The notes beneath the pieces are model-generated. The model saw only the letters and a program-made list of their open reading frames with translations. It was not told the origin of the DNA and did not search any database. This document shows, piece by piece, positions 50,713 through 61,097 of a stretch of 64,000 nt of DNA. Made by a program: the position numbers and the translations under genes. Source of the stretch: Moringa oleifera (lineage: Eukaryota > Streptophyta > Magnoliopsida > Brassicales > Moringaceae); the NCBI GenBank assembly GCA_021397835.1, contig JAJFZO010000168.1, forward strand, positions 3,286,001 to 3,350,000, given 5' to 3'. The number at the start of each line of letters is the position of its first letter. Position 1 is the first letter of the stretch.

Positions 50713-53700
50713 TCAAGTGGCCATAATAAATGCCTGAATCAAGTTTTCTGCCGCACGCTTCTGATCAGGTGTGCCAGATATTAGAGCAGTGCGATCACCG
50801 CGTGAAGATTTTGACTCAGAAATTTCCACCATTGCTCCTGATATCTACAGAGAAACAAGCAAGCATAGGAAGTTAACAAGACAAGAAAAGTTAAAAAACA
50901 AATTGAAAACTTTAAGGAAGATAATCACGTTTCCTTTCATGTGATTACACACAACAGCTAATTAACAAGAATCTGTCCCGGAATTATTATCTTAATAACC
51001 AGATATGGTGTAAAATTGTCCAAGCTCACTAGGAAATAAAAAATTGCATGTCAACTGAGCAGAGATACATGAGCAATACACATAAATAAGGCAGGCAATA
51101 TGAGTGGATTTTATGCATGACATCATTAACATGGATCACATTTCTTCCTAATATCATAGTATGCCAACAGCTCAACTGGACAAAAATGAGATTGAAAGCA
51201 TAAGATATGATGGTACCTAACCTATTTTGAGGGGGAAAAAGGATAAAAATAAAAGACTGAGGAAACCACCTTTCGTATGTTGGCCAAATTTGCTCCTCCT
51301 TTACCCATAACTTTACCAACTGCATTAGCAGGGATCAAAATTTCAAGAGTTGAGGGTTGAGGCAATCTGCATAAGAGAGAACATGAGAAAACACATTCGG
51401 ATGGAAGGGAAAGAAGCCAGAATAAACAAACCTACTGAACATTATACGCTTACCCTCCATACAGCTTGGATGTATATGAGGGCATGGATCCATAACCATT
51501 TTCTCCCATCTACTTAAAAAAGACAAAATAACATGAATGATAACAGAAGCAGGGAAAATTCCGAATAGAAAGAAAAAAAATTCAAGTGCAAACAATCAAA
51601 ATTGAAAGAAAGAATCAAATACGCCAAACAAGTAATGAGCATACAAATGCCCATGAGTAGACAGGCATTTCGTCAAACAATTAAAAGATTATAATAAAAT
51701 CCTTCGATCCAGTACCAACTTCAATTAAAAACAAACAAAAAAGTAGCATTCATAGTGCACAAAGACCAATACTGCAGAGGCAGCTCCAAAGAACCAAGTT
51801 TTACATGAAAGTAAACATGTTATCAATGCAAATTGATCAAAGCAAATCATCCACCATCTCATTAGGATCATATCAAATGACTATCCATCTAGTTGCAGCA
51901 ACTAGCTGTAAAACATAGATGAGAAACAGTAATAAAAACCTGCAGATATTGCAAAGAACTATAAAGTTTATCAATGGCAAATTTATTACATATATGGTGA
52001 AACTAAACAGAGCCGCAATGACATACCGGCAAACTTCCATATCCATAAAGGCTGCTCGAAGAAAGCATGCCCAAGCTACTTCCAGTTTCTGCCCTTTGAT
52101 CATAACCCAGTGGAGCAACTGGGGGGACGGAAGGTAAGAGAGATGACACTGAAAAACCAGTTCCACTTGAGTACAAAGAATCAGCACCAGCAGAAGTGTT
52201 GCGACCAGTATCCTTATCTTTCAGGACTTCATCTCGGAGCCTCAAAACAATCTGTATAAGTGCATCTCTCACGCTACCAACTTCTCCAACCATCTAACAG
52301 GTACAAAGTCAATCCAAAAAAGAAAAACAAAAATAAAAATTATGTACTTTAGAAACTAAACACAAAACTAAATTCTTGCAAATTTTTCATAAAACATACC
52401 TCAATAAGCTCATCGCTGGGATCAGCACACTTAGGCTTCTCCCCTTTTGAGATACGAACATCAGCTCTAGTTCTCTTTCTAATTTCATTTATAATAGAAC
52501 CACTTTTTCCAATAATACAACCAATAACTTTAGATGGAACAAGGAGTCGCATCTTGACAATGTCCTCATCTTCATCATTAATCTTTCCTTGCAGCAGCAG
52601 AACAGCTTCAACAGCCATGGACTTCAAATCATCGGGAGACTACCCAAAAAAAAAAAACATTTTACATGATTGGCTAAGGAAGAATACCATTCACATCATC
52701 TGGGCAAACATCAAATATCTTTTACATCTCAGTATTGTGCAGATAAAACAAAGTGGAAGTTTTGACCCAGCCAAACTTGTTTTATGTAAAGCATGAGACC
52801 AGATATGTATAAATCTCAATCTACACAACTTGCGTAAGCTCAGAAAACAACAAAACAGATACTTGAAAGTTGACAGCAAATGACTTCCAAACTGACGTAG
52901 AAGTCAAAAGTAACGAGTCCACCTAGCAACCAGAATCAGGAACTACAAGTATTGATAGCAAACAACCAATTAGAACTTAAATAACTTCTCATAAAGACAG
53001 TTTATGAGATAATACATTCTTATACCTCTACAGCATAATAAGCTAACAAACAGATGTTTCAGATATCAATTTATCCAAATCAAACAACAAAGATGCAAGA
53101 CAAAAGATACAGCTTGTCCTCCACCTATTTTAGAGGGCTTATAGGGTAGAATCACAATAAAACTAGCAAACAAATAGAAGAATGGTCATACCTCTGTTGC
53201 AATGACAGTAACGATACACTCATCACGATCAGCCTTAGTGTCATCAACCTCAATACGAGCACCACTTGCTTGTCTGATGCTTTTAATGGTACCCCCTCCC
53301 TTACCAATGACACGCCCAATTTTGTTGAAGGGGCATAAAACTCTTACGATTAAGTCCTCAGATCGTGATGAACCACTAAAACTGGAAACTACAGGAAGCG
53401 TTGATGAATAAACAGGCCATGCACTTCCTGCATCTGCATAATTCTGAATATCTGGTAGAGGCGTAGCACCTAAAATTGGTGGAACTGACCTAGATGGAAT
53501 AATAGGATCTGTATTTGGATATAAACCACCTGGTGGATAGATGGGCACATCTGAAGGGATAATAATGCTGGGAGGAGCTTCTTGAACAGTTGTCTCCAGA
53601 GGAATCTCTTCCCGGGGTGCAAACTTGTACATAATTGCTGAAACTGCAAAAAGTGCTTTCTTCACAGCCTCTGGTTCCCCAGATATCTATTCACAGAGGA

Positions 53701-55247
53701 GAAAAAAGAATTAAAAAGCAAGCCCGGAAAGATAACCAAAATAAATATAGGAGATGAAGTATTCAAAGAACACCATGGAGGGATACCATGATACATGAAG
53801 ATGCTCCTCAAAGAGGATATCAAAGAAACACAAGTATAGATGAATACTGATAATTCAGCCGTAACATAAAGTTTGACTTTATGGCCATTTGCAACAAACT
53901 AAATAAGTAATTCTCTGACCACATAGACATTATCAGGATGTAATGCCGGAGAAAACATGGCTGACATATCAATTTAACAAAGCTCCTAGACTATGAAAAG
54001 AATTGTTTATAAACTCTATGATGACAATATTCAATGTCAATAATTCTATCCAGTACCCATGATCCAGGGTTACAACACCACAGAAACAATTTATATAGGC
54101 TTGTCTGATGGACTTGGTTTCAGAGTGAAGATCAATATATTACTTCAAGAGACGAGTATATTCTGCACTCTCAAGTTTTCAAAAAACCTGATGTTTAAGG
54201 TGCATAAACTATAAGCAAAATTTACTTCCAAAATGGTGTCAATGGTTCATTTCTACTCAGAATAACACATTTAAATGACATCACCAGCATTTGCAGGTAA
54301 ATTCCTAACATTGAAATCACACAATTCGGAATTCCGACTTTGAAATGACAGTGAGGATGAAAGTATGTCCTAATTTACGCACCAAATTATATACTAAATC
54401 TACATAAGTAACTGTTCATGAAAATATGGTAATTCATGCTTCAAGAACTATATTGAGAACTAAGAATGAGAATACCATACGTTTAAATAAAGTGACTGAT
54501 TTTACAGATTACTATATTCAAGTTTTGTGCAGGATGCACCAGCAACACAATAAAATCAATTACACAAATCTTTATGAAAGTTTTTTCAGCTAAATCCTTT
54601 ATATTAAACTTCCACTGTTGAATCAAATAGCGGTTTTACATGTTTTAGCCAGTACTAACCAGAACAAAGTTGTCAAACTCCATGGCACATGAGTGAGTTG
54701 GGTCGGAGGCATCCTTGGCAGTGACCTTGATGCTTGTCCTAGTCTTGCTTCTCAGTTTCTTTATAGTTGCACCAGCCTTACCAATGATATTTGCAGACTG
54801 GCTAGAAGGCACTAGAAGTTGACATTCTTCCTTATCTTTTGGTTTCTTATTGGAGTCCCCAACATTTGCCACTGCATTTGCAATTGCAGAATGAATTCTC
54901 AGAAGAGCATCCTGGGCAGCACATAAAGGCTCTCTGTCACTGAATTCATCATCTACCTCAACTTCTTCCTTGTCCTTAACATAGCAGTAAATTACGATGA
55001 CCCTGTCTTTTGCCCCGGGAAATGGATCAACTACTTTGATCTTTGCTCTTGTCTCTTGCCTTATTGAGTTTATGACTTTTCCACTCTTACCAATAACACT
55101 TCCAATCACACCATCCGGGCATAATATCCTATAAGCAACCAGATCATCACTAGCCTTTTCATCTTTATCAGTAAGCCGTCTCTTCTGATTCCTGCTGTCC
55201 CCGTCATGATCTCTCTGAGGACGGGAGCGCTTTGCAATCTCACCCAT
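50713..55247 (-). CDS. RNA-binding protein with five KH domains (At4g18375-like, 7 coding exons)
   Basis: KH-domain protein of 624 aa, expected to bind single-stranded RNA in the nucleus. CDS exons in gene order: 54660-55247, 53192-53686, 52400-52639, 52027-52293, 51454-51509 (56 bases), 51270-51366, 50713-50844; all junctions hold frame. Five KH domains each keep the GXXG loop: GKSG 53-56, GKAG 156-159, GKGG 324-327, GKSG 405-408, GKGG 570-573. A basic N-terminus (AKRSRPQRDHDGDSRNQKRR) could be a nuclear signal. A Pro-rich linker lies between KH2 and KH3, and a Ser/Gly/Tyr-rich one between KH4 and KH5. ATG 55247 is the first in frame after an acceptor (TTTTCAG ending at 55265). Five domains in a 2+2+1 layout fit the plant RCF3/HEN4/PEPPER group. 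The closest Arabidopsis counterpart is inferred from length and neighbours. RNA targets are unknown. Confidence 0.93.
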
Positions 55248-55263
55248 TTTTGGAAACCGAACT

Positions 55264-56280
55264 CCTGAAAACACAACCGAAGTCTAAGTCCAAGCTAGGT
55301 ACAGAAGCAAAGAACAGATAACCCTTCTGATAATTACACTAAAAATTAATTGTATTAAATAACAACTAACACTAACAGCATCTTTCTTCTATTTTCAGGA
55401 GAAAAAAAGGATCAAAATCAAAATCAAATCATTGCTGTAATGCAGGAAAGCCAAAAATAAAAATCAAAAAGCTTGACTCTTATTCCAATATATGCCATTA
55501 ATTCCATGAATTACTTTGAAAGGTACACTTTTCTGTTGGAATATTGCAGATTATGTGTCAACTCTCAATCTCCCCAGGTTCTCATTTATTGTTGCCTTCC
55601 TTACAAATTCTCAGCAGTCATAGCGCGAATTAGAGGATAATCACTCAAAATTGATAAACCAAAGCAGCTAAATTAAATAGAAAACAGCAATTCAATGGGA
55701 AAAGGAGAATAGTACAAGTAAAACATACAAACATGCATCACCATAACAAACATGACACTTTGAAGTACCTCTAGTTAAACAATTCTGTTACCCCAAGGGA
55801 AGTAGTTACCAGAAAAATGCAAAGACAAAAAAAGTTCTAGGCGGGGATAAATGGCTATTGAGATTGAAATAAATTCTTTATCTTGTATTGGATTAAATGA
55901 GAGCAGAAGAAGAAAAACAAGAAGAAGAACCATGACTCCATACCTTGAAATCCTTCCTTCAAAAATAAACAACGGCTTTTAACAAAGAAAAACCCTTAAA
56001 AAGCAAAATTTCCATTGAAAACGATATTGTGAAAAGCTCAGGAGAGGAACTATTAGCTGATAAGACTTAGTGTATGAATGCTGTAAGCGTACCTCTGAGT
56101 GCCGAGGAGCATGAGCCCACAAAAACCCTTGACGCAACGAGAGAGAGAGAGAGACAGAAGGACTTCTTCAGATTTGCAGTGCTAGATAGAGAAGATCGAT
56201 CCCCAGGCAATAAGGCTATGGAAATATTTGGGCTTCCTTTAACCGCCCAGGGACCAAAGACCTGGGCCTGCCACGGTATA
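55264..56280 (-). promoter_or_regulatory. Spliced 5' leader of the KH gene
   Basis: The ATG exon begins at an acceptor (TTTTCAG) with its first base at 55264. A probable upstream leader exon ends at a donor (CAGAG/GTACGC) after 56093 and extends back to about 56250, with a CT-rich stretch (56141-56154) typical of plant leaders. An alternative donor-like site (CAAG/GTATGG near 55944) suggests a further or alternative leader exon. Transcription start not determined. Confidence 0.4.
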
Positions 56281-56429
56281 CTTTCTAATTCTTTCCTTTT
56301 CTGTCGAGTTTTCCTTTTCATCTTTTCTGAAACCTCTTCCTCTCTTTCAGGGTTTTGAGTGTAAGATTTTCTTTCTTTTTTGGTTATGGGTGACCAAGAT
56401 TCCACAGTGTATAAACATATTAAATAAAT

Positions 56430-57540
56430 TATAAATACTTTTAAAATTATAAAATGTTTATCATAAAAATATTTTTAAAACAAATAAATAAATATCATAT
56501 AATTTTTAAGAAAATAATAACTTTTAAATAAATTTAAATAAATTTTAATTCATTAATTTAGATAAGACTAAATTTTATCAAAAAATTTAAAATTTAAAAA
56601 TATTCAAATCAGAAATTTTTCATAATACTTTTTGACTTAAAATTTTTTTATAAATGCAAGAAAATATTTAATTTAACATAAAAATTTTCAAAGTTAATTG
56701 AAATTTTAAAAAATTATATCATTTAAATTTTAAAAACTTAAAAAATAATTTTATGGACTGAAAATTATTTAAATTAATGATAAATTCGTATCATGCAAAA
56801 AATTATTATATTAAATGCATAGTAATAAATTTATTAATAATATTATTAAAATTTATAATTTTAAAATATAAAATTAAAAATCACATTTGCATATTTGACA
56901 AAATGTTAATTCAATAATTATTAATGATAATAACAAGAATTATCAAATAAATATAATAAATAAAGTTGATAGAGTTTATAACGAACTCAAAATCAAATAT
57001 TTTAGGATAAAAGTCATGAAATACCCTAAGATTTATCCTCTCTTTTTCAATAAATTTTAATTTTTGAAAATTTTCAAACAAATATTGTTTCACCAATTTG
57101 GATAAAATAAAATTTTATTAAAAATTCAAAATTAAAGATATTTAAATTAAAAATCTTTTACAATGAATTTTAATTTAATTTTTTTAAAAAATTATAGTCT
57201 TTTGAGTATTAAAAAATATATTTTTAAAATTATACTATTTATATATATAACAAGTAATTTATAAATAAAAAATTATTTAAATTTAAATTTAAAAATAAAA
57301 ATAAAAATAAAAATATTTTAATAAAAATATTTTAATTTTTTATAATTATTTTAAATTAATATTTACTTTACTTTACTTTTATAAAAAAAATAAAATAATA
57401 TTTAATGTATAATATTTTTAATTTGAATATTCTAATTTTTAAATCAAATTATAATCAAAATTTGATTTATAAATTTTTTAATTATAAAATTTCATATTTT
57501 TACTTTTAAAATTATTTTATAATATTTTTTAAATATATTT
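56430..57540. repeat. A+T-rich block with decayed foldback-family sequence
   Basis: The block separates the divergently transcribed KH and Sm-like genes. A stretch near 56620-56680 (gacttaaaatttttttataa, then atgcaagaaaatattta) matches the interior of copy C (23890-24415) read in reverse. The rest is palindromic A/T sequence without coding capacity. Confidence 0.4.
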
Positions 57541-57655
57541 ATTTATAATATATCAGTAAATGAAAACACACTACCTATCATAAATTATATTTATCATATA
57601 ATATTTTAATTTTGCATAATTAAAATATGTTTAGAAGCTACACAGACTAATGCAT

Positions 57656-57703
57656 GTGGGCCTCTCTGGTAATGACCTCAACAGTGTCTCTCAGCTGGCC
57701 CAC
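57656..57703. promoter_or_regulatory. Inverted pair of site II elements (GTGGGCC ... GGCCCAC)
   Basis: GTGGGCC at 57656-57662 and its exact inverse GGCCCAC at 57697-57703 lie about 190 bases before the donor of the leader exon of the Sm-like gene. The TGGGCC/GGCCCA core is the plant site II motif, bound by class I TCP factors and common in promoters of housekeeping genes. The assignment to this gene is by position only. Confidence 0.45.
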
Positions 57704-57890
57704 AAGAAGCCTTACGGACTGTTTGGTTGGGAGATTATTGGATCGGCTGGTGCTAGTGTTAAAATTCTTGTCTTCTCCTCAGTGCGGCTTTGCTCATTTG
57801 CCATCTCCTTCTTCTTCTCTTGGGGAGCAACGGCCGTGAAGCCCAGCAGCCATTTGCCTGATCTTTTCCCCTAACCGTGCACACTGACAG

Positions 57891-60165
57891 GTAAAATCCC
57901 ATTATTTATTTCATTTATGTGATGCTTCGTGTATTTTCCATGACCTGACAGTCCTCACTTTTGCCACTGCAATAACATAAGGTTAATTTCTCTCAAATTT
58001 CCTTCTTAATGAACTCTGTCAACTGTTTTAATCGATTTTCCTTGTGATTTGTTTGGGTAATATCCATTGTGTATTTTTTTCCGTTGCTTAATCATATGTA
58101 TTGTTCATTGTATAGCCAATCTGGTTGCCGATTTCATCTTTCATTTTTGCATATAGCCACAAATGCTTTGGTTTTTAAGTTTCTCTTCATGGTGAATCCT
58201 GCCATTATCTTTGTCAGACAGTTTTGTACTCTCTGCTTTCTGTTTATGCTAGTGAGGTTTTACTCTTTTATATAATTCTATGTGTTTGCTTCCATTGACA
58301 GCAGTTCCTATTAAAATCTTGCAGGAACTTTTGTTCATCGTATAGCTAATATATTTGTCTATCTCCTCTTTCATTTTTGCTTATAGCCAGAAATGCTGTG
58401 GATTTGAGTTTCTGTTCACATTGAATTCGGCCATTAGCTTTGTGAGACAGTTTTGTACTCTCTGCTTTTCTGTTTTTTTCCAGTGAGGTTTTACTTTTTT
58501 TTTTATATAATTCTATCTGCTTGCTTCCATTGACAGCAGTTCCTATTAAAATGTTTTAGACCTCTGTTTTAATTGGGTTGGGTTTGTTTCACCAGGAGAT
58601 TCTGCTTAGAGCAGTTTCCCACAAAAAGAAAGAAGTAGCTTGGAATTTGTTTCTGTCTTTACTAAAACGTTGTAAGGATTCATAAAACTTCAACAAATAA
58701 ATCTTACTTTATCTCATCCCCTAAACAAAAGGAAACAATTATGTTCATTAAGTTAATCTCATCAAAATATCATCCCTGGTGAAGCTTGGTAAGAACTCAC
58801 CATGTCTGCATTCAACTTTGCAAGATAATTCTAATTCTTTCTTTTTCTACTCTTTCTTAGGGTTTGAAAAAAATATGACGGCGTGGATTTCTACAGGGAT
58901 CCACCTTAGCGATTACTCAAGACTGAAACTGATTAGTTTCAAGTTTCTTATATGCCTTTAATTGTAACTTTAATGCCATTAATTAGTTTTAAGTTTTATA
59001 AGTTGTGGTCATTGTCAGAAACAAACTTCGGGACTGATTAAAGACAATGGGTAGAAAAATCTAGTAAGAAATCTGTGGAAGGTGAGAAAAGTGAATGGGA
59101 GTGATGGTGTATCATTGTTCATTCCAGGTTTTGCAGTACTACTATTCTCTTCATGTTTTATGCTTTAACTCTTGACTAGTTTTAGCAGGTCTTCTAATTT
59201 TAGGATCTATTTTTATAAGAGTTCATACTCCCAAGTGTTCTTTTATTGTTATTATTTTTAAATTTCCTGTTGATATGGAGAAAAAAAAGTGTAACTTACA
59301 GAGGCCTAACGGTTGCTGCCTTTTTACTATTGTCTTTACTTACAGTGAACAAACTCAACAAAATCTACAAGTTCCTTTGCATTTACAAAATAATTTTTGT
59401 TGACCATAATTTAATGTATTAAATTATCTGTCTTTTACAATAGAAATATCAGTTTCTACCTAGTCGAACAGTCTTCTAGTTCTTTGCCTCCTGTCCAAGA
59501 ACAAGCAGAATCATAGATGTAGTCTCTTTCACTTCCTTGGAGGTTTAATCCCGACAAGCTTGTAAGACTTTGTCAATTGAGTTTTGACACCAGGGATTGA
59601 AAGGGCCATCTCTGATAGTTGTCTTGACCATTAGCACCATAGTATAATATGTTTTCCATTACTTTATTTCTTAGATGCAATAGGATATGGATAACAACTG
59701 AAAAAAGCAACATAGGATGACCTTTTCAGTTGCTTATATTTGACGTGGTTACTCCTTTCCTTGTGCCTTGTGAAAGTCATGCTTCTGCAGCTTAAAGGCA
59801 TTTGGCTTCCACATTGCTAATTGATGTCTGTAGGATCCATCATGGAAATATCTTTCTTGTTCTCATTCATGAAGTTCTTATCAGCAACTCCATTCTTATC
59901 ACATCTGAATTTGGCCATAATCATTATGGGTTATTGCTCGAAGCAATAAAAGTTGAATTTTTCCTCTCCCTCTCTCTCTCCCCACTCTCTTGTTGAATTA
60001 TGTATTTTAGGTGGTCCGGTTCCTTTATGTGGGGAAGGTAACTTACTAGTATTTTTACTAACTAGCTTCTTTTCCTTGCTGTTTAGATGATGTGCTTGGT
60101 TCTGTTGTCCAATCAATTTGGTGATTTATACTACTTTTTGTCTTTTTCCCCACTACCACTGGCAG
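57891..60165 (+). other. Long intron in the 5' leader of the Sm-like gene
   Basis: A donor (CTGACAG/GTAAAA) at 57891 and an acceptor (ACTGGCAG ending at 60165) frame 2275 bases without coding potential. The leader exon before it is pyrimidine-rich and starts somewhere around 57720-57800. The acceptor lies 24 bases before the ATG. The intron contains a tandem duplication of about 225 bases. Confidence 0.55.
58101..58555. repeat. Tandem duplication of about 225 bases in the leader intron
   Basis: Unit 1 (58101-58320) and unit 2 (58331-58555) share long blocks in the same order: ttgttcat(t/c)gtatagc, tctttcatttttgc, gacagttttgtactctctgc, gtgaggttttact, and tgacagcagttcctattaaa. Ten bases separate the units. 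Similarity is roughly 80% by eye, so the duplication is not recent. Confidence 0.9.
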
Positions 60166-60189
60166 ATTGTTGATTGAAGAACATTGGTA

Positions 60190-60528
60190 ATGGAAGATGA
60201 AGCAGAAAAATCCTTAACTCATATGGCTAGCTCAGATGGATCTAACCCAAGTGGCTCAGATCCTGTAACCCGGGTAAGGAAGCTATTATTTCGCCGAATG
60301 CTGGTGGGAATTAGAGATGGAAGGTTTTTCTTGGGCACTTTCCACTGCCTTGACAAGCAAGGGAACATCATTCTCCAGGATGCTGTGGAGTATCGCAGCA
60401 CCAGGCACTCATCTCCTTCTCCTATGGAGCAAAGATGTCTTGGTCTCATTCTTATCCCTTCATCTTGTCGGACCTCTTGTCATGTGGATTGCTCAATTGA
60501 AGAACAACTGTCACTGGTGCAGCTTTAA
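60190..60528 (+). CDS. NAA38: Sm-like (LSM) protein, probable NatC auxiliary subunit NAA38
   Basis: A 112-aa protein in one coding exon. An Sm1-type motif lies at about residues 30-66 (RKLLFRRMLVGIRDGRFFLG, then the LDKQGNIILQDAVEY strand). An Sm2-type motif lies at about 82-100 (RCLGLILIP, then CHVD). The pattern 'DGR...G.F.C.D...N.IL..A.E' with a late 'R.LGL.(L/M)(I/V)P' is that of LSMD1/NAA38, the small subunit of the N-terminal acetyltransferase NatC (with NAA30 and NAA35). It is less like canonical spliceosomal Sm proteins. The start is ATG 60190; a TTG two codons upstream extends the frame but is not credible. It is transcribed towards DEG5, with the two stop codons about 570 bases apart. 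A role in splicing cannot be excluded. Confidence 0.85.
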   Translation: MEDEAEKSLTHMASSDGSNPSGSDPVTRVRKLLFRRMLVGIRDGRFFLGTFHCLDKQGNIILQDAVEYRSTRHSSPSPMEQRCLGLILIPSSCRTSCHVDCSIEEQLSLVQL

Positions 60529-61097
60529 CGATAGAGAAGCACCCAAATGTGATTCACATCCTCAAAATATGATTATAATGACACTTCCTGATTTGTGATT
60601 ATTCTATCGCTTACCATTGCAAACAAAAAAACGAAAGAACTGGTTTGGTTTCAGGAGCATATCCCTTACTAAAGAAATGTTCATGTTAGGTGACTGGATG
60701 AATCAGTCATGGTTAGTCTGAGATTGGATTAGTTCTGGGACACTTCACACAAAGCAAGTTAATTCCATGGTCAGATCAATTAAAATTGTCTTTTAATTAG
60801 ATCAGCTTGTTCAGTGATTTTTCTAGCTTTCTGTTTTTGTTCTAGGCTTTGAACTTCACAATAAATCAGCCTGGTTGCCTTGTGCTGAAACTATTGCCTC
60901 CTGTTTTAGCTCTGTTGCTGCTTTTCTTGCTTGCTGTTTTTATTATCCAGGCATCATGCGTTCTAAATGTTTTGTTTGCCAACCTCACAGCGAACTTGAC
61001 TTCATACATGAATTTCCAGCAAGTTTCACCGGTTTCCATGGTATTGTCAGGCATATTTCTGGATCAAATGTCCATCTGGATGATGAAATACAGAGTT
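60529..61097. other. Convergent 3' flanks of the Sm-like gene and DEG5
   Basis: About 570 bases between the two stop codons must hold both 3' untranslated regions. Frames at 60849-61190 on either strand overlap the last DEG5 exon in antisense and have no domain. No separate gene seen. Confidence 0.5.

Noticed and set aside
55248..55274. Upstream extension of the KH protein
   Set aside because: It has no ATG and crosses a strong splice acceptor (TTTTCAG), so it is intron and leader sequence.
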